From NCBI GenBank assembly GCA_019187665.1, contig JABARH010000048.1, positions 1-59,388 on the forward strand: 59,388 nucleotides of DNA. The letters are read 5' to 3'. Positions 1 through 6,682 of this stretch are shown here, in pieces; the first letter of the stretch is position 1, and each line of letters starts with the position of its first letter. The position numbers were made by a program, and so were the translations under genes. Below the pieces are notes generated by a model. The model saw nothing but the letters and a program-made list of their open reading frames with translations. It was not told where the DNA came from and searched no databases. This DNA is from Anaerolineales bacterium. GTDB lineage: Bacteria > Chloroflexota > Anaerolineae > Anaerolineales > Villigracilaceae.

Positions 1-59
1 ATCAGTTTTTGGAGTTCAACGCGCTCTGCTTGCGTAAGGTGAACTTTGTAGTTTCTCAT
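1..59 (-). mobile_element. IS630-family transposase, N-terminal fragment cut by the window edge
   Basis: Reading the minus strand from an ATG at 59-57 gives MRNYKVHLTQAERVELQKL, the usual opening of IS630-type transposases (MRxYKVxLTxEER then a helix-turn-helix). Only about 19 residues are inside the window; the rest lies beyond position 1. The element's terminal repeat should fall somewhere in 60-127 but I cannot identify it. Family assignment is from recognition of this short N-terminus. Confidence 0.7.
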
Positions 60-127
60 CTTGTGCCTCCGGTGTTTGTACTGCATCACCGGAAACACTA
101 TATCACTAAATTAGGTTTGACGGACTA

Positions 128-625
128 TTACTTCACTTCGTATTCCGTCAGCGCGTGTTCATCTCCCGCGGACGAAGTGGTCAGGATCAGCCCGACTCCC
201 TTTGCGTAAAAATACTGCGTGACATATTTCATCGGGATTGCGTTTCCGTTCATGGACATTGCGCTATCGGCTTCGATGAGGATCACATCCTTGAACGTCG
301 CGCCATTCACATCTTTCGAAATGCCGCTCTCCTTGACTCTGTACGTCAGTGTCGTATCAATCCCATTGACCTTGTACGAGTTGACCCACGTGTCGCCCAC
401 TTTCAAATTTTCCTTGAAGCCGATCATGGTCCTGCCCGTCTCGGGACTGTCGCTATGATATTCGTCGCCGATCTTTTTGACGCGCGAGACGGCGTTGACC
501 AGAGTCGTGGATACGATGAACGCATCGCCGTCCTGGCCGGTCACAGCGCTGGTGTAGGATCGCCCGCCTTTGATCTGATACGTCCACGTGTTGCCAACGG
601 CGAGAGGATAGTGATTGATTGTCAT
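128..625 (-). CDS. Hypothetical beta-rich protein, possibly missing its signal peptide
   Basis: A 165-residue protein of unknown function. It opens with NHYPLAVGNTWTYQI, a phrase typical of the first strand of small secreted or lipoprotein domains, and is rich in beta-forming residues with no membrane helix. The annotated start is the ATG at 625. In-frame codons just upstream would read ALFYPVFAAEPF, which resembles the end of a signal peptide, but no ATG, GTG or TTG precedes it before a stop codon, and a short palindrome (673-688) sits there. The gene may therefore have lost its export signal. The neighbouring radical SAM gene is upstream on the same strand, 180 bp away, so co-transcription is uncertain. 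Confidence 0.6.
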   Translation of the reverse strand: MTINHYPLAVGNTWTYQIKGGRSYTSAVTGQDGDAFIVSTTLVNAVSRVKKIGDEYHSDSPETGRTMIGFKENLKVGDTWVNSYKVNGIDTTLTYRVKESGISKDVNGATFKDVILIEADSAMSMNGNAIPMKYVTQYFYAKGVGLILTTSSAGDEHALTEYEVK

Positions 626-672
626 GAAAGGCTCCGCGGCAAAGACTGGGTAAAACAGGGCTTGGCATAATT

Positions 673-688
673 GGCGTTCTCGAACGCC
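673..688. repeat. 16-bp palindrome GGCGTTCTCGAACGCC
   Basis: A perfect hairpin (GGCGTT / AACGCC with a 4-nt centre). Related 16-mers occur at 31655-31670 (GGCGTTAGAGAACGCC) and 42219-42234 (GACGTTAGAGAACGTC), always between genes. The 626-805 gap holds nothing else that I can recognise. Confidence 0.6.
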
Positions 689-805
689 AGCCGCCCGTTC
701 GGCGCGTTAAACCTTCGGCGCGCCCTGCGCAAGGGTTTGCGTACGTCCTGTAAAAGCGAATCGATCTCAGCCAGGCAATGTTCTTTGGCATGTGCGCCCG
801 TGTTT

Positions 806-2329
806 CTATGCAGGCCCAACCTGTTTCCCCATCAACTGCTCGCGCACCTGCTCACGATACCCGACCGTGTTATACGTGCAAAACGGAATCATCCTGCCGT
901 CGGGAGTCAAAAACTCTACGCAACACTTCATCGCATTTTTTACGTTGAACGTCCACGGGTCCATAAAATCGCGGGTGTTGATCATAAAGATGTGACGTCC
1001 GAGGTCGCGCGGCGCGTGCTCGCTCAATGGAAGATGCGCGTGGCAGGAGACACAGCGCTGTTCGGCGCGCGTCGCTTCCAACGTCGGGACAGCGGGATGA
1101 TGTCCATTGCCGCCGTTTGATTTCCCTTTGAGCATGGACGTGATATCCTGCGCGGACTCGTCTGAGCCGACCTTGGCGGAACTGCTCCACAGTCGTTCGA
1201 GAGTCTTCAACAGGTCATCGTTCAACGCCGGGACGGTGCGATTCTTGATGTAGTCCAGATAAAAAGACACGTCGAGGATGCGCGTGATGGGCGTGACCGA
1301 GTCGCCGTCAATCATCGCGTACGTGACGAAGTTGCAAGTGGGCATACAGCACGGCACGGGGACAAAGTCATCGAGGCGGAGCAAGCCCTTCGTCTGTTCT
1401 TCGAGGCGCATCAACACGTCCGGGATGGTCATGCGTGTCAGCGGGTCCGCTTCGATGTGACGCTGGGCGCGAAAGGCTGGTTGGAAGTTTACGCCGAAAA
1501 CAGCCGGGTGACCGAGACCGAACTCTACGATGCGGCCGATCTCATGTTCATTTACGCCGCGCTCGATGGCCGCGACGAGGACGACGCGCATGTCCGCCTC
1601 GGCGAGACGGTCAAGGGCTTTAAGTTTCGTTTCGAGCAGATCCGATTTTCCGCGCAGAAGTTCATTGGTGCGCGCATCGAAACCGTCGAACTGCAAATAA
1701 ACGTGCGCCTTTGTTTTTGCGAGCGCCGCAAGGAATTTGTCGTCACGCGCAATGCGGATGCCGTTGGTGTTGAGCATCACGTATTTGATCCCCTTGCGAT
1801 TCGCGAGTTCGATGAACTCAATGATCTGCGGATGCAGGCTCGGTTCGCCGCCGGAGAATTGCAACACTTCGGGATTTCCCTCCGCGGCGATGTACGAGTC
1901 GATCATGAACTCGACCTGCTCATAGGTGAGTTGGAATCCGTTGTGGGCGTAATGCGTGCCAGAGTCCGCGAAGCAGAGGGGACAGTCAAGGTTGCAGGCG
2001 TTGTTGACTTCGATCAATGCGAGGCAGGCATGCTGCTGATGGTCGGGACACAGCCCGCAATCGAGCGGACAGCCCTCGTGCACTTCGGTAGCGAACTTGA
2101 GGGGGATCGTCCCTGGCTTGTTGTACGGCGCGATCTTCACGTAGAGTTCCGCGTCGCCGAAGAAAAGCGCCTCGAACTTTCCGTGCTCCGCGCACCATTT
2201 GCGGATGAACACTTTCCCGTCGCGCAGGATGATGCGCGCGTCGATCACTTTTTTGCAGTCCGGGCAAATGGACTTGGTCAGTTCCCAGAAAATTTCTCCG
2301 CGTTCTTCTTTGACGACGGGTGCGATCAA
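806..2329 (-). CDS. Radical SAM protein of the MJ0619 / tetraether lipid synthase (Tes)-like family
   Basis: About 507 residues. The radical SAM cluster motif is ACNLDCPLC (CxxxCxxC), followed about 40 residues later by a GGEPSLHP loop. As in MJ0619-type proteins it is preceded by an N-terminal CPDCKKVIDARI segment and a second cysteine group (GCPLDCGLCPDHQQH), and it ends with a cysteine-rich domain finishing FCTYNTV. Archaeal Tes joins lipid tails by C-C bonds; bacterial relatives are candidates for membrane-spanning lipid synthesis, but substrate here is inference. Start: the longest frame begins at a TTG at 2362 that lies inside a palindromic repeat; the TTG at 2329 has GGAGG four bases upstream and still includes all conserved motifs, so I prefer it. 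Family confidence good, substrate confidence low. Confidence 0.8.
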   Translation of the reverse strand: MIAPVVKEERGEIFWELTKSICPDCKKVIDARIILRDGKVFIRKWCAEHGKFEALFFGDAELYVKIAPYNKPGTIPLKFATEVHEGCPLDCGLCPDHQQHACLALIEVNNACNLDCPLCFADSGTHYAHNGFQLTYEQVEFMIDSYIAAEGNPEVLQFSGGEPSLHPQIIEFIELANRKGIKYVMLNTNGIRIARDDKFLAALAKTKAHVYLQFDGFDARTNELLRGKSDLLETKLKALDRLAEADMRVVLVAAIERGVNEHEIGRIVEFGLGHPAVFGVNFQPAFRAQRHIEADPLTRMTIPDVLMRLEEQTKGLLRLDDFVPVPCCMPTCNFVTYAMIDGDSVTPITRILDVSFYLDYIKNRTVPALNDDLLKTLERLWSSSAKVGSDESAQDITSMLKGKSNGGNGHHPAVPTLEATRAEQRCVSCHAHLPLSEHAPRDLGRHIFMINTRDFMDPWTFNVKNAMKCCVEFLTPDGRMIPFCTYNTVGYREQVREQLMGKQVGPA

Positions 2330-2357
2330 GGGACCTCCATGAAATTTGCTTATGTGC

Positions 2358-2450
2358 CGCAACCTTCAGGTTGCGCGCCAGCATAGGCAAAGTGAACTTT
2401 GCCGTACCGCAACCTGAAGGTTGCGGCAGCAGGGCAAGTCCAATCTTGCC
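2358..2450. repeat. Cluster of four short palindromes (REP/BIME-like)
   Basis: Four inverted repeats in 93 bp: CGCAACCTTCAGGTTGCG (2358-2375), GGCAAAGTGAACTTTGCC (2386-2403), CGCAACCTGAAGGTTGCG (2408-2425, the inverse of the first) and GGCAAG...CTTGCC (2433-2450). They fill the space between the membrane protein at 2463 and the radical SAM gene and overlap the latter's longest possible start. Confidence 0.75.
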
Positions 2451-2462
2451 GTGCTGCATCAA

Positions 2463-3056
2463 TTATTGATACGACCCCAATAACACAAAACAAACGGCGA
2501 GCGTGATCAGAAACAAACAGACCACGATCAGCAACGAGATTCCAAATCCCGCCAGCATGCCCAGCGCCATCTGTGGACGTTTGAAGGCCAGGAAAATGAG
2601 CAGGCCGATGTTGATCACCCAGGGTATTAAATTAAGCGCTATGCCGATGATGGTCATGGCATCGGAATTGGAAAAGTCGGGAGCCAGCGTCGTCACCAAC
2701 GCGTATACCGCGATCTGGATCGCCCAAAGCAAAAGGTTTAACCCGAAGAAGATGCCTACTCCCAGCCAAAAGTCGCGGCGTTTCGCGGCAAGTTCCGGCG
2801 CGAGCAGAGGCGGCTCGATGCCCAGTTCCTTGAGCGACTTCTTCGCCTCCTTGCGGACCGATCCGGCCGGGTCGTTCGACGCGAGCGTTTTCAGCGCTTC
2901 GACGACTCGCGCGTCTGTGATGTTCTGTCCACGGGCGCTTTGAATGCCCTGCCTGCGGGTGGATATGTCACTGCTTTGCAGGTCTTGTAAAAATTTTTCG
3001 ATTTCCGAAGTGGGCGGAACTTCAGAGATGGGTTCGTTGGAGGGTTCCTGGGTCAT
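2463..3056 (-). CDS. HEAT-like N-terminal domain plus membrane anchor, unknown function
   Basis: A 197-residue protein. Residues about 20-80 form paired helices of HEAT-repeat character (DISTRRQGIQSA, then VVEALKTLASNDPAGSVRKEAKKSLKELG). Three hydrophobic segments follow, roughly 95-125, 133-157 and 163-193. It has a good ribosome site (AAGGAG) upstream of the ATG at 3056 and starts 15 bp after the lgt stop on the same strand, so it is probably co-transcribed with lgt. No catalytic motif is visible; a scaffold role in the membrane would be guesswork. Confidence 0.7.
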   Translation of the reverse strand: MTQEPSNEPISEVPPTSEIEKFLQDLQSSDISTRRQGIQSARGQNITDARVVEALKTLASNDPAGSVRKEAKKSLKELGIEPPLLAPELAAKRRDFWLGVGIFFGLNLLLWAIQIAVYALVTTLAPDFSNSDAMTIIGIALNLIPWVINIGLLIFLAFKRPQMALGMLAGFGISLLIVVCLFLITLAVCFVLLGSYQ

Positions 3057-3071
3057 GGCGGCGTCTCCTTG

Positions 3072-3836
3072 TCACTGACTCAACGCTGACGTGCGCGCAG
3101 GAAGCATTTGCCTGCCGTAGTACACCGCAAGCGCGATCAGAATCGCGATGCACGCGAACTGCTGACCGGTCAAGCCGAGCGCAAGCGCTTGATTGTTCCG
3201 CACGAATTCCACGAAGAAGCGGAAGACCATGTAACCGGCCAGTCCGAACTTGAGCAGGTTTCCGTTTTGCAGTTTGGGATGGTCGCGCAGAGAGAGCAGG
3301 ACCGCCAGCCAGATCAGGTTGAACGCGGCATCGTATAACGGCGCCGGGTGGACGAGATATTCCACGCCGGGCACCGGGACTCCCCACGGAAGGGTGGTGG
3401 GTTTGCCGAGCATATCCTCCGCGGCGAGGAAGTCACCGATGCGGCCGATGGCGGTGGCGAGCGCCATGGCGGGCGCGAACGCGTCACAGGCGCAGCCCGC
3501 TTTCCCGATGGCTTTCGAGGCGATATATCCCCCGATGTATGCGCCCGCCACGCCTCCCAGAATCGAACCGGGTCCGACGCGCGGGTCGAAGAGCGCGTAG
3601 AAATTTAAAACAAGCGGCGCGGTCTCCCATCCATTGAAGAACAGGATGGAAAGCCGCGCGCCGATCATTCCGCCGACGAAGGCCGCCAGCGTGATAGGGA
3701 TAACTTCCTCTTTGGGCCAGCGTCTGCGTTTTGCTTCGAGCAGGAGCAAGGCCAGCCCAGCCAGCAGGCCGAACAGGAAGAAAAATCCATGTGAGTAGAT
3801 CTTGATGCCGCCAATCTCAAACAGAACGGGGACCAT
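3072..3836 (-). CDS. lgt: Prolipoprotein diacylglyceryl transferase (Lgt)
   Basis: 254 residues, a normal Lgt length. The enzyme moves a diacylglyceryl group from phosphatidylglycerol to the lipobox cysteine of prolipoproteins in the inner membrane. Visible signatures: SHGFFF in the first helix, GARLS (59-63), the core GRIGDFLAAE at 131-140 matching the family GRIGNFxxxE (here Asp replaces Asn), HPAPLYDA at 163-170, and FRFFVEFVR near 205-213. At least seven hydrophobic segments. An AAAGGAGG ribosome site precedes the ATG at 3836. It likely serves the lipobox proteins in this window (19570, 26820, 30847). The Asn-to-Asp change in the signature is slightly unusual. Confidence 0.88.
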   Translation of the reverse strand: MVPVLFEIGGIKIYSHGFFFLFGLLAGLALLLLEAKRRRWPKEEVIPITLAAFVGGMIGARLSILFFNGWETAPLVLNFYALFDPRVGPGSILGGVAGAYIGGYIASKAIGKAGCACDAFAPAMALATAIGRIGDFLAAEDMLGKPTTLPWGVPVPGVEYLVHPAPLYDAAFNLIWLAVLLSLRDHPKLQNGNLLKFGLAGYMVFRFFVEFVRNNQALALGLTGQQFACIAILIALAVYYGRQMLPARTSALSQ

Positions 3837-3942
3837 GGCGCCTCCTTTGGTGAGTGCGATGAGTATCAGCAGATCACGAAAACGGGTTCTTGACGCAGTA
3901 CAACTGTCGCCTAAACTTTCGTTGAGTAGATTATACGACTGA

Positions 3943-4431
3943 TTAATTAATTCCCAACAGGAAAACAGCCGCTGCTATTCCGCAAACGGCAACCCCCACC
4001 GCCGCTATCAGAAGCAGGACAACTCGCCCTCCGCCCGCATCCTCCTGCGCGAACGGGTCATTCCCTATCGCGGATTCATACGGCGTGTTTCCTCTTGAAG
4101 CGCGCGGCATCGTCGCTTCGATTTGGTCCACCGCGTCTTTGGCTTCCTTCAGGCCGATACCGTATTCTTCGCGATAGATCTTCACGGCTTCGATCTTCTT
4201 GCCTTTGGCAAGCAACGATTTGACCTTGCTTTCGAGAACGGGGTTGTCGTAGTCGCGCGAATCTGACGAAGGTCTTGCCGCTTCCATCCGCCTCATTTCA
4301 TCAACGGCTTGTTTTGCTTCGGCAAGACTGACGCCTGTTGCCGAGCGGTATACCTGAATCGCCTGAATGATCTGGTTTGCATCAATCAATTCGTGAATTT
4401 TTTGCACGTGCTGAGGTTGTAGGCTGGGCAT
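3943..4431 (-). CDS. Membrane-anchored protein with two ribosomal L7/L12 C-terminal-like domains
   Basis: 162 residues with an internal duplication: IIQAIQVYRSATGVSLAEAKQAVDEM near 20-46 and KIEAVKIYREEYGIGLKEAKDAVDQI near 79-104. Both copies carry the helix-loop-helix pattern (K/Q)xIEAVKxYRxxxGxxLxEAKxxV of the L7/L12 C-terminal domain, the part that contacts translation factors. A charged linker follows, then one transmembrane helix at about 134-160, so the domains would face the cytoplasm with a C-terminal anchor. AAGGAG lies just upstream of the ATG at 4431. A MITE-like insertion sits 34 bp upstream and must have displaced or supplied its promoter. Function unknown; not a ribosomal stalk protein because of the anchor and duplication. 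Confidence 0.75.
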   Translation of the reverse strand: MPSLQPQHVQKIHELIDANQIIQAIQVYRSATGVSLAEAKQAVDEMRRMEAARPSSDSRDYDNPVLESKVKSLLAKGKKIEAVKIYREEYGIGLKEAKDAVDQIEATMPRASRGNTPYESAIGNDPFAQEDAGGGRVVLLLIAAVGVAVCGIAAAVFLLGIN

Positions 4432-4464
4432 GCGATACTCCTTTTATCGGATTCCTGTAAAAGT

Positions 4465-4577
4465 CTCTCTACCGTACATTTGCACCGCTACGCCCGCAAA
4501 GAACGCAAAGAAAACCTTTTTAACTTGGCGACCTTAGCGTGCTTTGCGGTAAAAATCTTCTCATGTACGGTAGAGAG
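4465..4577. mobile_element. 113-bp MITE-like element with 14-bp terminal inverted repeats and 8-bp target duplication
   Basis: The left end CTCTCTACCGTACA (4465-4478) is the exact reverse complement of the right end TGTACGGTAGAGAG (4564-4577). The element is flanked on both sides by the same 8 bp, GTAAAAGT (4457-4464 and 4578-4585), the footprint of transposition. No coding capacity. The interior holds diverged CGCAAAG-type repeats. The parent transposase is not in the window; 8-bp duplications occur in several IS families, so I assign none. Confidence 0.85.
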
Positions 4578-4585
4578 GTAAAAGT

Positions 4586-4832
4586 TTAAACTTTTGCAAA
4601 GATTACATAAATTGGGTTCCACTATTCTCTATCGTACCAATGTGAGGAAAAGACCGTCATAAACTCAGTAGCGCCAGACGTACGCAACATATTGCGTAGC
4701 CACGTTAGGAAACGCCGGTGATGGGTAGTCGAGTGATTATATTGTAAGCGTTTTTAGCCTGAAGGTGATGCGTCTTGCTGGCGTCTGCGCGAGCGGGGAA
4801 AATCTGATGCAACTTCCAGTGAATATGCCCGC
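4586..4832. other. Intergenic stretch, no gene seen
   Basis: Between the MITE and the end of the DUF92 gene. I see no reading frame with a ribosome site and no RNA gene. A minus-strand TATAAT-like box occurs at 4736-4741; it could be the original promoter of the 3943-4431 gene before the MITE insertion lengthened the leader. Confidence 0.4.
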
Positions 4833-5636
4833 CTACAGGAAAATCACAACCAAAGTCAATATCGCCCCCGTTGCCCCGCACGCAAAGTTGACCCAGTCAT
4901 TCGTCAGCCAACTCCATCCGCGCACGCGGACTGTCTCTGTGCCGCAGGTGTGAAGGGGATGCCGCTCGGTCTCTTTCTGGTCTTTGGGACAAAAGTAGAT
5001 GGCTTGGACTGTCGCGCCGAGGAGAGAGTCGAAGAGGGAACCGGCGAGGCCAGCGAAAGTGATCAGTAAGAAGTGAGAAGTGGTCAGTGAAAGATGGTCT
5101 GGAGGAAATACAAAAGCGAAAATGGCGATGATGCCAGAGCCAGCGAGAGCGGCGAGGGTGCCGACAATTGAGACTCCACCGGATGTTCCCTTTTCAACAA
5201 CTTTCCGCAAGTTTGTGATCATGCGCGGGGAATGTGGATTTAACACGCCGAGTTCGGTTGCCCACGTGTCCGCGTTGACGGCGGCGAGGGCGGCGGCGAA
5301 TCCCAGCCACGGCCAGATTTCGCCGGGGAAGAATCCGTGCAGGAGGGCGAAGAGGGTGGCGACTCCGCCATTGCCGAAGACCTGACCCGCGTCGCGTTCG
5401 TGACCCTTGGAATATTTTTCGTCCAGTCCCTGTTTGCGTTTTTCGAAGGCGCGGCTCAACACGGACGAGGTGATGAAAAAGGTGAGAAGCAGAATCGCCC
5501 ACTGCCATCCGCCTACTCCGAAGATGACCGTGCCGGTAACAGTTGCCGCAATAGCCCCGCTTTTATTCAGGCTATGTGCGCGATAGGCGAGGAAGGCAAT
5601 AATGAGGGCGAGGATGAAGCCGTAGAGGAGTTGCAT
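4833..5636 (-). CDS. DUF92 / TMEM19-family integral membrane protein
   Basis: 267 residues with about six hydrophobic segments. Conserved DUF92 features: LNKSGAIAATVTGTVIFG near 27-44, SSVLSRAFEKRK followed by GRDAGQV-type ERDAGQVFGNGGVATLFAL near 80-98, NADTWATELG near 121-130 and GSLFDSLLGATVQ near 199-211. Plant homologues of this family include the phytyl-phosphate kinase VTE6; substrate here is unknown. A run at about residues 181-193 (DHLSLTTSHFLLIT) is encoded by the low-complexity stretch 5059-5093 and looks like an inserted repeat in a loop between helices. The first 44 codons are repeated as a fragment at 6449-6581 on the other side of the BrnT/BrnA module. Confidence 0.8.
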   Translation of the reverse strand: MQLLYGFILALIIAFLAYRAHSLNKSGAIAATVTGTVIFGVGGWQWAILLLTFFITSSVLSRAFEKRKQGLDEKYSKGHERDAGQVFGNGGVATLFALLHGFFPGEIWPWLGFAAALAAVNADTWATELGVLNPHSPRMITNLRKVVEKGTSGGVSIVGTLAALAGSGIIAIFAFVFPPDHLSLTTSHFLLITFAGLAGSLFDSLLGATVQAIYFCPKDQKETERHPLHTCGTETVRVRGWSWLTNDWVNFACGATGAILTLVVIFL

Positions 5637-5786
5637 GGGGAAAGGATGAATGATGAATTTCGTAATGCGTATTGCGTGTTACGTACTGGGAGATGTATAT
5701 CTCGCATTTACGGTTTGTGGAAGTCCGCGCGGCAATTGTATCTGGAAATGTCCCGCAAGGCAGTATAATTTGAGCAGGCAACCACC

Positions 5787-6072
5787 ATGAAAAACTCCGA
5801 ATTCGAATGGGACGATGAAAAGGCAGAGAGCAATCTCAGAAAACATCGCATCAGTTTCGAGGAAGGCGCGACCATTTTCAACGACCCAAAGGTTGCCACC
5901 ATTTCCGACCCCGACCATTCGAAGCAGGAAGATCGCTACGTCTCGATTGGAACGTCGGTGATGAGACGTTTGTTATCTATCGGTCATTCACACATACCGA
6001 CGAGAAAAAATTTGATTGATTAGTGCCAGAAAGGCGACCCAGGCCGAAAGAAAATATTATGAAAACGACTAA
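5787..6072 (+). pseudogene. brnT: BrnT-type toxin gene, disrupted by a 4-bp duplication and a nonsense codon
   Basis: The first 60 codons read as a normal BrnT ribonuclease toxin (FEWDDEKAESNLRKHRISFEEGATIF, then DPDHSKQEDRYVSIG). At 5974-5981 the sequence TATC is present twice in tandem; removing one copy restores the family reading LLSVIHTYRREKI. In that restored frame the next codon is TGA at 6013-6015 where the family has Arg (CGA), and the frame then continues LISARKATQAERKYYEND to a stop at 6070-6072, overlapping the antitoxin start. So two independent lesions inactivate the toxin. As it stands the open frame ends at 6023 after 78 residues. A TATAAT box lies about 20 bp before the ATG. 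Confidence 0.85.
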
Positions 6073-6379
6073 GAAAAAGGAAAGCGATGAAATGCGCGCT
6101 GAATACGATTTCAGCAAGGCCGAACGCGGGAAGTTCTATCGTCCGATGGATCAGGGCTATACCGTCCATGTGACAAAAAAGGACGGGACCGTTGAAGTCA
6201 ATCACTACACCCTGGCCGAGGGAACGGTGTTGCTCGCGCCTGATGTGGCCGAATATTTTCCAGATTCAGAATCGGTCAATGAGGCCTTACGGTCGTTGAT
6301 TCAGTTGGTGGGTAAAGTGCCTGCGAAGAAATACAAGCAATCCAAAACGGCGGCTTATCAGGTTGCCGAACGGCGGTAG
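6059..6379 (+). CDS. brnA: BrnA-like antitoxin
   Basis: 106 residues from the ATG at 6059, which overlaps the original end of brnT by 14 bp, the usual toxin-first BrnTA layout. The N-terminal EYDFSKAERGKFYRPMDQGY and the C-terminal LAPDVAEYFPDSESVNEALR are the recognisable antitoxin core, the latter a ribbon-helix-helix DNA-binding region. Between them about 20 residues (VTKKDGTVEVNHYTL) are longer than in short family members. The gene is intact although the toxin is dead. It would bind BrnT and repress its own operon; with the toxin lost it may only act as a repressor. Confidence 0.8.
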   Translation: MKTTKKKESDEMRAEYDFSKAERGKFYRPMDQGYTVHVTKKDGTVEVNHYTLAEGTVLLAPDVAEYFPDSESVNEALRSLIQLVGKVPAKKYKQSKTAAYQVAERR

Positions 6380-6406
6380 TAAGTGATCGGTGTTCAAGGC
6401 CAATCC

Positions 6407-6439
6407 TGACAAATTGTCAATCCGATTGCCAATTTGTCA
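6407..6439. repeat. Inverted repeat at the edge of the BrnTA module
   Basis: TGACAAATTG (6407-6416) and CAATTTGTCA (6430-6439) are perfect 10-bp arms 13 bp apart, downstream of brnA and directly before the duplicated DUF92 fragment. It could be a terminator without a T-run, a DNA-binding site, or an insertion scar. Confidence 0.55.
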
Positions 6440-6448
6440 AGGCGCTGC

Positions 6449-6623
6449 TCCATCCGCCCACGCCGAAGATAACCGTGCCGGTAACAGTTGCCGCAATAGC
6501 CCCGCTTTTATTCAGGCTATGTGCGCGATAGGCGAGGAAGGCAATAATGAGGGCGAGGATGAAGCCGTAGAGGAGTTGCATTGGATTGGGGAGTCTATAT
6601 GGCAATTGTATCTGGAAATGTCC
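6449..6623 (-). pseudogene. Duplicated 5' end of the DUF92 gene with part of its upstream region
   Basis: 6449-6581 repeats 5505-5636 with few differences and encodes the first 44 or so residues of DUF92 before diverging. Upstream, the 24-bp block starting GGCAATTGTATCTGG (6600-6623) repeats 5733-5756. In the full-length copy the two blocks are separated by about 95 bp, in this copy by only about 20, because a TTACGCAATACG-type repeat (about 5650-5690) is absent here. The fragment cannot make a DUF92 protein. Confidence 0.85.
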
Positions 6624-6682
6624 CCGCGTGGAAAATGGTGATGATTTGTCAGAGTATTTTCTCCTGCTTGCGCGGAGAGAAT

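Noticed and set aside
1457..2386. 309-codon plus-strand frame opposite the radical SAM gene
   Set aside because: Pure antisense shadow of a well-conserved gene with a GC-rich third position; no ribosome site or family.
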